The notes under the pieces were generated by a model. The model was given only the letters and a program-made list of their open reading frames with translations, made no database searches and was not told where the DNA came from. The translations under genes were made by a program, and so were the position numbers. Positions 23,878-31,841 of a stretch of DNA of 37,487 bases are shown piece by piece; within the stretch, counting starts at the first letter, position 1, and each line of letters opens with the position of its first letter. This DNA comes from an uncultured Oscillibacter sp. (GTDB lineage: Bacteria > Bacillota > Clostridia > Oscillospirales > Oscillospiraceae), in assembly GCA_947382875.1 (NCBI GenBank), contig CANDBG010000023.1, positions 1 through 37,487 of the forward strand, given 5' to 3'.

Positions 23878-26523
23878 TCAGCTCAACCTTTCCGCGACGA
23901 AATCGTCGACTCCCGCCAGGGCGTTGTCCAGCTTCAGGAGGTCCGTACCGCCGCCCATAGCGCTGTCGGCTTTGCCGCCGCCCTTGCCGCCGCAGCACGC
24001 GCAGACGGATTTAATCAGCTCGCCGGCCTTAATGCCACGGGCAATGGCCTCCTTGCCGCAGACCGCCAGAAGGCTGATTTTTCCGTCCTTCACAGAGGCC
24101 ATCACACCAACAACATTCGGCTCCTTGTCCCGGAGGAAGTCGCCCATTTTACGCAGCGTGGCGGCGTCCAGATCGTTCTTCTGCGCTGTCAGGACCTTCA
24201 GGCCGTTGACGTCCTTCGCGCTCATCAGGAAATTACGCGCCTCACCCAGGGACGCCTCGGACTTGAATTTCTCCAAAGACTGCTGTAAATCCTTGATGAC
24301 CGCCATTTGCTGGGTGATCCGGTTTTCCAGCTCGCCCGGGGTGGTTTTCAGCATCTGCGCCGCATGAAGCAGAATATTTTGATTGCGGTGAAGCGCTTCC
24401 AGCGTCAGTTTTCCAACAGTGGCCTCAATGCGCCGCACGCCAGAGGCTACAGAACTCTCGGACTTGATGCGGAACGGTCCGACCTTGGCGGTGTTGTCCA
24501 GGTGGGTACCGCCGCAAAATTCCATCGAGAAGTCGCCCATTTCCACCACTCGGACAACATCGCCGTATTTTTCGCCAAACACGGCAATCGCGCCTTTTTT
24601 CTTGGCTTCTTCAATTGGGAGAATTTCCGTGACCACCGGAAAGCCCTCCAAAATGGCCCCGTTTACAATGCCGTCGATTTCGCTGAGTTGCTCCGGCGTG
24701 ATGGCCTCAAAGTGGGTGAAGTCAAAACGGATGCGGTCCGGCTCCACCAGAGAGCCCGCCTGGTGAACATGATCGCCCAGGACCTTTTTCAAGGCGGCGT
24801 CCAGCAGGTGGGTCGCGCTATGGGCACGGCGGATCGCCTTCCGCCGTTCGGAATCAATTTGGGCGCATACCGTGTCGCCGACTTTCAAAATGCCTTCCGT
24901 CATCCGGCCGGAGTGGAGGAATTTGCCGCCCTTGTTTTTTTGTACGTCGGCCACTTCAAAGCCCGTTTTTTCCGCAAGGAGCATGCCATGATCGGCAGTC
25001 TGTCCGCCCATCTCGGCATAAAAGGGCGTCTTGTCCAGAACGACGGCGGCTTCCACGCCGGAAACAATTTCGTCCACCAGCTCGCCCTCGGCCACAATAG
25101 CAACGACCTTGGCGCCCGCAATACGATCATTTTCATAGCCAACGAACTCTGTGGCGGGTACGTTGCTGCCGAACTCGATACCAGCCCAGCCCAGATCGCC
25201 CAGAGCCTTCCGAGCCTCCCGGGCGCGGACGCGCTGTTCTTCCATCAGCTGGTCAAACGCGGCGCGGTCGACGGTCATTCCCGCTTCCTCTGCCATTTCA
25301 GCTGTCAGGTCAATCGGGAAACCAAAGGTGTCGTAGAGCTTGAAGGCGTCAGCGCCGGAGAACACGGTTTCCCCTCGTTCCTGGTGGGCCGTCAGAAGAT
25401 CGTTATAAATGCGCATACCGCCGTCGATGGTCTTGGAGAAGTTTTCTTCCTCCGTACGGATTACCTTGGTGATATACCCCTGGTTTTCCCGGAGAGCCGG
25501 ATAAGCGGTTTCGTTCTCCTGAACCACCGTGTCCACCACTTCGTAAAGGAAGGGATGCTCCACCCCCAAAAGACGGCCATGCCGTGCGGCGCGGCGCAGA
25601 AGACGGCGCAGTACATACCCTCGTCCCTCATTGCTGGGAAGAACGCCGTCGCAGATCATCATGACGGAAGACCGGATGTGGTCCGTAATGACCCGGAGGG
25701 ATACGTCGGTTTTGTGGCTTTCGCCGTAATGGGCGTGGGTGATCTCCGACACCTTGTCCGTAATTTTCATTACGGTGTCCACGTCAAACAGGGAATTCAC
25801 GTTTTGACACACGCAGGCCAGACGCTCCAGGCCCATACCGGTGTCGATGTTCTTATTCGCCATTTCCTCGTAATGGCCCTCGCCGTCGTTGACGAACTGG
25901 GAAAAGACGTTGTTCCAGACTTCAATATAACGGTCGCAGTCACATCCAACGGTACAGCCGGGCTTGCCGCAGCCGTGTTCCTCGCCGCGGTCATAATAGA
26001 CCTCGGAGCAGGGACCGCAGGGACCCGCGCCATGCTCCCAGAAGTTATCTTCCTTGCCGAAGCGGAAGATCCGGTCAGCGGGAATGCCGATATCCTTGTT
26101 CCAGATTTCAAAGGCTTCGTCGTCGTCCAGATAGATGGACGGATACAGACGGTCCTCCTCCAGCCCTACAACTTTGGTCAGGAATTCCCAGCAGAAGGGA
26201 ATTGCTTCCTTCTTGAAGTAGTCGCCGAAAGAGAAATTGCCCAGCATCTCAAAGTAAGTGCCGTGACGGTCGGTTTTGCCGATGTTTTCAATATCGCCGG
26301 TACGGATGCATTTCTGACAGGTGCAAACCCGGTTCCGCGGCGGTTCTTCTTCCCGTGTGAACCAGGTTTTCATGGGAGCCATACCGCTGTTGATCAGCAG
26401 CAGACTGGCGTCACTGGCGGGCGGAATCAGGGAAAAGCTCGGCAGACGCAAATGCCCCTTGCTTTCAAAGTAGCTGAGGAACAGCTCCCGCAGTTCGTTC
26501 AGACCATGGTAGGGATGTGACAT
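23878..26523 (-). CDS. alaS: Alanyl-tRNA synthetase
   Basis: 881 residues, full length. Charges tRNA-Ala. Class II core in the first 240 residues; tRNA-recognition helices follow. The editing domain zinc motif HSATHLLDAALKK is near 565-577 and CGGTHLDN near 667. The C-terminal C-Ala domain ends with CCGGKGGGKADSAMGGG. ATG at 26523 has GGAGGAA. Expression should depend on the Ala T-box upstream, with the unknown gene at 26553-26978 between leader and alaS. Confidence 0.98.
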   Translation of the reverse strand: MSHPYHGLNELRELFLSYFESKGHLRLPSFSLIPPASDASLLLINSGMAPMKTWFTREEEPPRNRVCTCQKCIRTGDIENIGKTDRHGTYFEMLGNFSFGDYFKKEAIPFCWEFLTKVVGLEEDRLYPSIYLDDDEAFEIWNKDIGIPADRIFRFGKEDNFWEHGAGPCGPCSEVYYDRGEEHGCGKPGCTVGCDCDRYIEVWNNVFSQFVNDGEGHYEEMANKNIDTGMGLERLACVCQNVNSLFDVDTVMKITDKVSEITHAHYGESHKTDVSLRVITDHIRSSVMMICDGVLPSNEGRGYVLRRLLRRAARHGRLLGVEHPFLYEVVDTVVQENETAYPALRENQGYITKVIRTEEENFSKTIDGGMRIYNDLLTAHQERGETVFSGADAFKLYDTFGFPIDLTAEMAEEAGMTVDRAAFDQLMEEQRVRAREARKALGDLGWAGIEFGSNVPATEFVGYENDRIAGAKVVAIVAEGELVDEIVSGVEAAVVLDKTPFYAEMGGQTADHGMLLAEKTGFEVADVQKNKGGKFLHSGRMTEGILKVGDTVCAQIDSERRKAIRRAHSATHLLDAALKKVLGDHVHQAGSLVEPDRIRFDFTHFEAITPEQLSEIDGIVNGAILEGFPVVTEILPIEEAKKKGAIAVFGEKYGDVVRVVEMGDFSMEFCGGTHLDNTAKVGPFRIKSESSVASGVRRIEATVGKLTLEALHRNQNILLHAAQMLKTTPGELENRITQQMAVIKDLQQSLEKFKSEASLGEARNFLMSAKDVNGLKVLTAQKNDLDAATLRKMGDFLRDKEPNVVGVMASVKDGKISLLAVCGKEAIARGIKAGELIKSVCACCGGKGGGKADSAMGGGTDLLKLDNALAGVDDFVAERLS

Positions 26524-26552
26524 AAATTCTTCCTCCTAAATATGATTGTAAG

Positions 26553-26978
26553 TTATTCAATGACGATTTTATATTCCTCGTCTTCGGCGTCTTCATCGTC
26601 CTCCCCGCAGGGCACGGCGCAGAACCGTTTGCCGATCAGACCGCGCAGGTTCCGGATGTTTTCCAGGTCAAAGGCGCCGAATTCCTGATAGCAAGTTCGG
26701 TCACTGGCTTGGTTCAGGTCGTCATAGAAATCGGTGACAAACACAGAATAGTCGTCCAGAATGCTTTCAAATGGAATCTGCGTAATATCCTGGGGACAGC
26801 CGCCCTCTTCGCCGTAGCAGTCCGGTTCCATCTCAAAGCTCAGGGAGGTGACAAAAAGGTTTTCGTGGCAGTCCCCCGGACTCCGGTAGGGATTTTTTCC
26901 CCGGTAGATGCCATCCTCTACTTTTTGATACTCTGGTCCGGCATACTTTTCCGGGGTGTAATCCTGAAAGTTTTTCAT
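26553..26978 (-). CDS. Unknown acidic protein between the T-box and alaS
   Basis: 141 residues; not recognised. No signal peptide or membrane helix. Strongly acidic, with a DDEDAEDEE run near the C-terminus, and it has five Cys: two in DCHENLF and PDCYGEEGGCPQD-type contexts, others at TCYQ, FCAV and PCGED. Sequence suggests a small cytoplasmic beta-alpha protein. ATG at 26978 follows AAGGAGGT. As the first gene behind the alaS T-box it should be induced with alaS when tRNA-Ala is uncharged. Confidence 0.8.
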   Translation of the reverse strand: MKNFQDYTPEKYAGPEYQKVEDGIYRGKNPYRSPGDCHENLFVTSLSFEMEPDCYGEEGGCPQDITQIPFESILDDYSVFVTDFYDDLNQASDRTCYQEFGAFDLENIRNLRGLIGKRFCAVPCGEDDEDAEDEEYKIVIE

Positions 26979-27001
26979 GCGATAATACCTCCTTTCCAAA
27001 T

Positions 27002-27241
27002 AAAAAAGCCCCTGACAGCGTCAGGGGCGAAGACTTGCTTCACGGTACCACCCTAATTATCCCCTCATTTCGGAGGGGCGTCTCAAGTCATCCGGTAACG
27101 GGGATGAACCGTCCCGCTCATCGCGGGACGCTCAAAAGTGGCTGCGCCGGGGCGTAAACAAGGGGCTTTCACCCTCCCCCTCTCGCTCTGGGACCGTTTC
27201 ACGACGCTGGCTTTTTCACGGCGTTTTATTGTATTGGAACA
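27002..27241 (-). promoter_or_regulatory. Alanine T-box leader upstream of the alaS unit
   Basis: On the minus strand the T-box sequence AGGGTGGTACCGTG lies at 27041-27054 and can pair with uncharged tRNA acceptor ends. The terminator stem GCCCCTGA / TCAGGGGC (27008-27015, 27021-27028) ends in T6 (27002-27007). A stem I with GC-rich arms occupies about 27130-27230, and the candidate specifier codon GCC (Ala) is at 27140-27142, followed by the usual purine and ACTTTTGAG-like bases. Antitermination should follow alanine starvation. Confidence 0.93.
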
Positions 27242-27247
27242 GTTGCT

Positions 27248-27275
27248 ATTATAGCTTATTTGCGGCGTTTGTCAA
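27248..27275 (-). promoter_or_regulatory. Sigma-A promoter of the T-box-alaS unit
   Basis: On the minus strand a perfect TTGACA (27270-27275), 16 bases, and a perfect TATAAT (27248-27253). Transcription starts near 27241. Confidence 0.9.
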
Positions 27276-27333
27276 TATGAAGATTTACGTTTTCTTCTGC
27301 TGTGTAGCTTTTTTCGTCCGTTCGGTTCAAACT

Positions 27334-27395
27334 GGACATATTTATCCACTTGCCGCAAAAACATTTGGGTAAAATCAAGGTGGATATATTTATCC
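27334..27395 (+). promoter_or_regulatory. Two 14-bp dyads upstream of the XRE gene
   Basis: GGACATATTTATCC (27334-27347) and GGATATATTTATCC (27382-27395) differ at one base, are 48 bases apart, and read as dyads GGATA-4-TATCC. They lie 20-80 bases before the XRE regulator start and are good candidates for its operator. No convincing sigma-A promoter could be aligned. Confidence 0.5.
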
Positions 27396-27415
27396 GGAAA
27401 AACTGGGAGGCGGCT

Positions 27416-27658
27416 ATGTCAAACGGATTCAAACAGGATATTTTCATCGGACACAATTTGAAATCTTTGCGCAGGAAAGCAAAACTGACACAGCGCGAAG
27501 CGTCTGCCCAACTGGAAATTTTGGGCGTTCCAATGACGGAGGACATCCTTGCCAAAATAGAACAAGGCCGTTACAGCGTTCGTGTCAGCGTCTTACTGGC
27601 CCTCAAACGAATTTACAGCGTTGCCAGCTTTGACGCCTTTTTTGAAGACCTGGAATGA
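27416..27658 (+). CDS. Small XRE-type HTH regulator
   Basis: 80 residues. An HTH_XRE domain fills residues 14-65: NLKSLRRKAKLTQREASAQL is helix 1-2, and DILAKIEQGRYSVRVSVL follows as recognition and supporting helices. No effector domain. ATG at 27416 has GGGAGG upstream; the longer frame has none. It is divergent from the alaS leader and convergent with a GNAT gene. Two dyads upstream suggest self-control. The target is unknown. Confidence 0.85.
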   Translation: MSNGFKQDIFIGHNLKSLRRKAKLTQREASAQLEILGVPMTEDILAKIEQGRYSVRVSVLLALKRIYSVASFDAFFEDLE

Positions 27659-27729
27659 AGGGCGGAAAAAATAAAAACTCCCTCCTCAAAAGAAAAGGCT
27701 TCCCCTGCATATGTCTGGACGACCTGTTT

Positions 27730-28125
27730 CTAAAAGCAATAGGCGCTTTGGCTGCCGTGAGAAGGGGAAACCGTCCACGTTCCGGTATGCGTTTCCAGAC
27801 ACGCCAGCGCGGCCGTTCTGCCTGCTCCCTTGCGGCGGTACTGCGGAAGAATCATGAATTCTTCAATGCAATGGCCGGAAGGAGATGCCTGAAAATCGGG
27901 ACGCAGCATCGCAAATCCGAATAATTTTTTGCATTCCCGCTCCCGAAACAAATAGGCTTCCCAGTCAGGAGCGGTGAAGTAGGCGTCAAAGTGCGGGTAA
28001 GCAAACAGGGCGTCGTTTCCGATTTCGTTGCCGTCCTGGGCGCTTTCTTCATAAAGAGAGTATTGTAAAAGGCGATATAAAATCTTTCGCTCTGATGGTT
28101 GTACCCGGTCCAGTTGAATATCCAT
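27730..28125 (-). pseudogene. GNAT acetyltransferase cut by an amber codon
   Basis: 131 codons before TAG at 27730-27732. GNAT core features: ECKKLFGFAML, EEFMILPQYRRKGAGRTAAL (motif A acetyl-CoA loop near 90-109), then a short strand TWTVSP. Family members continue with an FW pair and a final strand. Here the frame reads SAYCF-stop-KQVVQTYAGEAFSFEEG for another 20 residues after the stop, so TAG stands where Trp (TGG) is expected. Without this tail the last strands are missing. ATG at 28125 has AGGAGAG. Either a recent pseudogene or a shortened protein. Confidence 0.75.
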
Positions 28126-28166
28126 TTGTCTCTCTCCTTTCGTTTGGTTTGAAAACTGCGGAAAGC

Positions 28167-28610
28167 CTACCATGGAAATAATTCCTCGTTCAACGGCAAT
28201 TGCAACAGCCGCAGACCCAGCAGCGGAAGAAGTTCTTCCGCCGGAGCAGGCAGCGGCGGCAAAGGAATTTCCTGTGGATCAATGATGGTTCCGTCCAGAC
28301 GCGGCAGAGCCCGCTGGACGCACAAAAGCGGTTCCGTCAGGCTGGAAAGCGTCAGGCTGTCCCGGGGCGAGAGGCCGTAGGTGACCACGGTCTCCGCCTG
28401 GATGCCGGTCAGGCGTTCCGGGCAGTCGCCAGAGGCCAGGAGCAGACGGCAAACCGGTTTCCGTTTCCCCAGACGCAGACAGCCGGTGGGCGTCAGAGCC
28501 AGAAGAAACCAGGGGCGCTCGTCCAGCTCCTTTGCCGTCCGCAGACGCTGGGAACCAAAGGGCAAAAGCCGCTCCCATCCAAGGGGACAATCGTAAATCG
28601 CAGAATTCAT
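28167..28610 (-). CDS. Unknown protein
   Basis: 147 residues; not recognised. No membrane helix or signal peptide. Leu-rich, with many Pro in the last third (IPLPPLPAPAEELLPLLGLR). A middle portion is beta-like (KRKPVCRLLLAS, AETVVTYGLSPRDSLTLSSL). ATG at 28610 has AGGGAGA. It lies behind a possible weak promoter (TACAAT at about 28650) and is divergent from the DUF5662 gene; the 5' end of the open frame above 28610 is not needed. Confidence 0.65.
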   Translation of the reverse strand: MNSAIYDCPLGWERLLPFGSQRLRTAKELDERPWFLLALTPTGCLRLGKRKPVCRLLLASGDCPERLTGIQAETVVTYGLSPRDSLTLSSLTEPLLCVQRALPRLDGTIIDPQEIPLPPLPAPAEELLPLLGLRLLQLPLNEELFPW

Positions 28611-28743
28611 GGCAACCATCTCCCTGCCGGGGGATATCCCACCGGAAAATTGTAAGCCGGGGCCTCCGGCCCTGACAGAAATTAGTTTCTGCCGCCTGGG
28701 GAATTCCATGCAAAAATATCTCGTTTTTTTCGGTGGGATGTGC

Positions 28744-28749
28744 TATACT
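28744..28749 (+). promoter_or_regulatory. Extended -10 of the DUF5662 gene
   Basis: TGCTATACT with the -10 at 28744-28749; the -35 region is a T-run with no clear hexamer. Leader about 25 bases. Confidence 0.5.
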
Positions 28750-28777
28750 GGAAACCAGAGATTTTGAGGTGATCATT

Positions 28778-29308
28778 TTGAATTTCTGGGGTCATTTGAA
28801 AACCGTAAACCGTCACCGGGCGTTGGTGCGGAAGTACTGCTTCCGGCTGGGACTGTACTGGCAGGGGCTGACGCATGATTTGTCCAAATATTCCCCGGTC
28901 GAGTTCTGGACGGGCGTCCGCTATTTTCAGGGGGACCACAGCCCGAACGATGCGCAGCGAAAAGCGTTCGGGTACAGCGCCGCGTGGCTCCACCACAAGG
29001 GCCGCAACCGCCACCATTTCGAGTATTGGACCGACTATCAGCCTGATGGCAGCGGCGTCGGGGGCGTGGAGATGCCAAAGAAATATGTGGCGGAGATGTT
29101 CTGCGACCGTCTGGCCGCCAGCAAGGTCTATCGCGGCGCGGACTTCGTTCCCGGCGATCCGTACAAGTTTTTTCAGCGCGGAAAAGGACGGCGGCTTCTC
29201 CTCCACCCTGCAACGGCGGCCCTGTTGGAAACCATGTTGATAAAGCTCCGGGACGAGGGTGAAGACGCTGCCTTTGCGTACATCCGGCGGGAGGTTTTGG
29301 GAAAGTGA
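28778..29308 (+). CDS. DUF5662 family protein
   Basis: 176 residues. Recognised by the N-terminal pattern NFWGHLKTVNRHRALVRKYC, then LTHDLSKYSPVEFW and WLHHKGRNRHHFEYWTD, which carry many His and Asp residues compatible with a metal-binding helical (HD-like) fold. No function is established; it is a common accessory gene in gut Firmicutes. TTG at 28778 is chosen because GAGGTGA lies six bases upstream and no in-frame ATG suits. GTGA overlap with the next gene. Confidence 0.85.
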   Translation: MNFWGHLKTVNRHRALVRKYCFRLGLYWQGLTHDLSKYSPVEFWTGVRYFQGDHSPNDAQRKAFGYSAAWLHHKGRNRHHFEYWTDYQPDGSGVGGVEMPKKYVAEMFCDRLAASKVYRGADFVPGDPYKFFQRGKGRRLLLHPATAALLETMLIKLRDEGEDAAFAYIRREVLGK

Positions 29309-29877
29309 AACGAGTAAGGGTTTGGACGTCAACGGACGGGATTATAAAAACAAAAATCCCGGAGGATACGGATATCCGGCAAATGCTTCTGCCGGGAGAA
29401 ACGCTGCTTTGGCAGGGACGGCCAGCGGAAGGCGTACACTGGCGTTTGCGGATGGAGACGGTCATATTTCTAATAATCGGCTCAGTGATGCTTTGCGCAT
29501 CCATTCCCTTTTTTACTGCGGTACTGTTCTTGAATATGCCAGTGTTTTTTCTGCTCTTCAGCCTCCCCTTTTTCCTGGTTGGAGTCATCTTTCTTGCATT
29601 TGTACTCCTCTACCCATTTTTCGAGTCCAGGCGGTTGGAAAAGCAACGTTATGCGGTAACAGACCAGCGGCTTTTGCTGTGGAATCCCCATTATCTTTTT
29701 GTTTACCAGGTCCGGGAGATTACCGGCTTGCAAATAAAAGTTTTCAAGGATGGCAGCGGAACCATTTATACAGAACACAGAACCATGCGTGGGCGGACGC
29801 TTCGCTATATTTTTGAGGAAATCCCGGAGGTGGAACGTGTTTTCCGTTTGATCAAATGCCAGCGTGCCGGTGCATAA
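29305..29877 (+). CDS. Membrane protein with bacterial PH-like domain
   Basis: 190 residues. Helices at about 52-72 and 78-105 follow LLPGETLLWQGRP, a typical lead-in of bPH-type proteins, and precede a beta-rich domain (about 110-188: RYAVTDQRLLLW, EITGLQIKVFKDGSGTIY). The beta domain would be cytoplasmic and scaffold-like. Function unknown. GTG at 29305 overlaps the DUF5662 stop by GTGA, so the two are one unit, ended by the hairpin at 29878. Confidence 0.75.
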   Translation: MKRVRVWTSTDGIIKTKIPEDTDIRQMLLPGETLLWQGRPAEGVHWRLRMETVIFLIIGSVMLCASIPFFTAVLFLNMPVFFLLFSLPFFLVGVIFLAFVLLYPFFESRRLEKQRYAVTDQRLLLWNPHYLFVYQVREITGLQIKVFKDGSGTIYTEHRTMRGRTLRYIFEEIPEVERVFRLIKCQRAGA

Positions 29878-29903
29878 AAAAGAGATGCAGGTGCATCTCT
29901 TTT
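29878..29903 (+). terminator. Terminator after the PH-like protein gene
   Basis: AAAAGAGATGCA / TGCATCTCTTTT, perfect 12-bp arms with a 2-base loop, starting at the stop codon. The A/T ends make it work in both directions. A larger loop would form in reality. Confidence 0.8.
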
Positions 29904-29926
29904 CAGAGTTTGCGGAGGTAAGGGAT

Positions 29927-30199
29927 ATGTTTCCAGAATTCTTAGATAACGCAGAAGTCTTATATCATACGCTCATAGGCGATTTCGGAACAATTAAATA
30001 TGTTGCAGGGGATATATTTGACGATATAAAATATTTGGCGATTTGTAAATATGCAAACGACGGAAACGCCTGTTATTTATTTCAGGTCAATCGTCACTAT
30101 GAAGTCATTGGCGATTGCCTGTTTGATAGTGTGGATGACTGCATGAACGCTGCGAATTCAACTTATGGCGGCAATATACTCTGGATCAAAACAGACTGA
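29927..30199 (+). CDS. Unknown 90-residue protein
   Basis: 90 residues; no known family. Acidic, soluble, with FGTIKYVAGDIFDDIKYLAI in the first half and several Cys and Tyr residues. The sequence is AT-richer than its neighbours, a possible sign of transfer. ATG at 29927 has GGAGGT seven bases before it, and an in-frame upstream ATG at 29864 is rejected because the terminator hairpin would then lie inside the coding part. Convergent with the XRE gene. Confidence 0.65.
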   Translation: MFPEFLDNAEVLYHTLIGDFGTIKYVAGDIFDDIKYLAICKYANDGNACYLFQVNRHYEVIGDCLFDSVDDCMNAANSTYGGNILWIKTD

Positions 30200-30217
30200 C
30201 GCAAATGGAACCCTTTA

Positions 30218-31048
30218 CTATTTGATATTGGCCCCGATGAAGCTCAGGAATTTCAACAGCGGCTTCCACAAATGCGGATGGTGCTGCAAAAGAAATGCCT
30301 CCACGTCTCCTTGTGTCAGGCTGTCGCCCCAGAGGAGAATGTGTTTTCCGGAAGCGTCATAGCCGACGGCAGTTTCTCCCACGACGGCCACGCCCACAGC
30401 AATTTTTCCGCCCAGCGCCGCTACACCTCCGGCGTACCAAAGGCCGATTGCCACAGGGCCAAAGGCCAGAAGACCAATTGCAACAGGTCCTAACGCCGCC
30501 AGTCCAAACGCCAGAGCGCCCAATGCAAGCGCACCTATGCTGCAAGCGCCAAGGCTGAATATGCCCACACTAAGCGCTCCAATCGCTACGACGCCTGCCG
30601 CAACGTTGCCAATGGCAATAATGCCGCGGGCAATTTTGCGATATCGCGTTATATGAGGATAGATACAAAAACAGATCGAAACCAGCGGCAGGCCGAAGAG
30701 TTTGGTTTTGCTCTCCCAGGTCCAGGAGCGGAAAAACCGGGAGATTTCCTCCACCTGTTCCGTCAGCTTTGCCGTGGAGGAAAGAACTTCCTCCGTACGG
30801 TCCGGCGTTCCCTGGCTGTCCTGCGTTTCCGGACGCTCCGGTTCTTCCAGACGATCCTTCACCAGATAATCCACGCTGACTGAAAAAATATCGGACAGCG
30901 CAATGAGCTTTCCCAGCTCCGGGACCGCCGCGCCGCTCTCCCACTTGCTGACCGACTGCCGGGTTACGCCCAGCCTTTCCGCAAGCTGTTCCTGAGACAT
31001 GGCGTCTCTCCGCCGCAGCTCGGCTAACTTTTCGGAAAATGTTTTCAT
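30218..31048 (-). CDS. XRE regulator with a membrane-like glycine-pentad repeat
   Basis: 276 residues. HTH_XRE domain at about 5-62 (EQLAERLGVTRQSVSKWESG). An acidic linker and coiled region (65-105) follow, then a hydrophobic helix (117-131). From 142 to 207 glycine recurs exactly every five residues (14 times), usually in a unit A/S-hydrophobic-Gly-x-hydrophobic, then a two-residue slip and five more glycines at 214-234. The tail is polar. The repeat could form membrane helices or a beta-solenoid. A membrane-tied sensor-regulator is inference. ATG at 31048 has a weak GAG site. Confidence 0.85.
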   Translation of the reverse strand: MKTFSEKLAELRRRDAMSQEQLAERLGVTRQSVSKWESGAAVPELGKLIALSDIFSVSVDYLVKDRLEEPERPETQDSQGTPDRTEEVLSSTAKLTEQVEEISRFFRSWTWESKTKLFGLPLVSICFCIYPHITRYRKIARGIIAIGNVAAGVVAIGALSVGIFSLGACSIGALALGALAFGLAALGPVAIGLLAFGPVAIGLWYAGGVAALGGKIAVGVAVVGETAVGYDASGKHILLWGDSLTQGDVEAFLLQHHPHLWKPLLKFLSFIGANIK

Positions 31049-31079
31049 AGAACCATCTCGCTTTCTGTATGTTGCCTTG

Positions 31080-31108
31080 ATGGTAGTGGATTCCAGCCCA
31101 AAAAGCAA
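31080..31108 (-). promoter_or_regulatory. Promoter of the XRE glycine-repeat gene
   Basis: On the minus strand, TTGCTT (31103-31108), 17 bases, TACCAT (31080-31085). A dyad CAACCA-G-TGGTTG (31132-31144) upstream might bind a regulator. Confidence 0.45.
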
Positions 31109-31188
31109 GAACGCGGCGGGTGGAACTTTGTCAACCAGTGGTTGCAGTCTCTGCGGCGCAATGGATATGCGTTTTGCTCCGGACGAAG

Positions 31189-31224
31189 AAACCGGCGCGC
31201 CGATTTGCTGCGGTGCGCCGGTTT
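31189..31224 (-). terminator. Terminator of the phosphoribosyltransferase gene
   Basis: Perfect 10-bp arms AAACCGGCGC / GCGCCGGTTT (31189-31198, 31215-31224) with a 16-base loop; the downstream minus strand starts TTTCTT. Just after the stop at 31231. Confidence 0.75.
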
Positions 31225-31230
31225 TGGTTT

Positions 31231-31791
31231 TCAGGCTTTGATTGTGCCGTCGGCGTTGAACAGCGGCAGCGGGGCCAGGAACTGAATATCCTCCCGATTT
31301 TGGGCGTCGCCCTCCGCCAGAACGGCAATCCTCCCGGTGACGGTTCCGCCTGCCAGCTCCACCAGGGATTCCATCGCCAGAAGGGAACCACCGGTGGAAA
31401 TAACATCATCCATAATCAAGACCCGTTTTCCGCGAATCAAATCCGCGTCGTCGCGGCCCAGGTACAAACGCTGTGTCCCGGCTGTGGTGATCGATTGGTC
31501 CTCTACATGAATCGGGTCGGGCATGTACGCCTTGGGACCCTTCCGGGCGATGAAATACTTGGATGCTCCAGATTGCCGGGCCATCTCATGAATCAGGGGA
31601 ATGCTCTTGGCTTCGGCAGTGAGAAGATAGTCGTAATCCGTCGCGGGGACCAGCTTCAGGAGCTCCCGGGCGCAGGCGACCGTCAGCTCTGCATCGCCAA
31701 AGCAGATGAACGCGCCGATGTACAAATCGTCTGTGACCTTGCAGATCGGAAGTTCCCGCTGCAAGCCCGCTACTTGAATGGGATAAGTCAT
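31231..31791 (-). CDS. Phosphoribosyltransferase, purine salvage type
   Basis: 186 residues. Type I PRTase fold with the PRPP-binding loop VLIMDDVISTGGS at 124-136 and a flexible-loop region near 82-108. Size and layout resemble adenine or xanthine phosphoribosyltransferases, including Apt-like TAEAKSIPLIHEMARQ. It would make nucleotides from a free purine base and PRPP, but the base cannot be told. ATG at 31791 has AGGGAGG. Monocistronic, strong promoter, no purine riboswitch in its short leader. Confidence 0.85.
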   Translation of the reverse strand: MTYPIQVAGLQRELPICKVTDDLYIGAFICFGDAELTVACARELLKLVPATDYDYLLTAEAKSIPLIHEMARQSGASKYFIARKGPKAYMPDPIHVEDQSITTAGTQRLYLGRDDADLIRGKRVLIMDDVISTGGSLLAMESLVELAGGTVTGRIAVLAEGDAQNREDIQFLAPLPLFNADGTIKA

Positions 31792-31841
31792 ATGTGTTTC
31801 CTCCCTAAAAATCGCCCCTCCGGGCAAAAGAATTCACCCCT

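Noticed and set aside
24307-26520. Very long plus-strand open frame opposite alaS
   Set aside because: A mirror of the alaS codon pattern; its translation has no recognisable domain and no ribosome binding site, and alaS is certain.
27730-27732. TAG in the GNAT gene read as pyrrolysine or programmed read-through
   Set aside because: The position fits Trp in the family, and nothing in the window points to a pyrrolysine system; a nonsense mutation is simpler.
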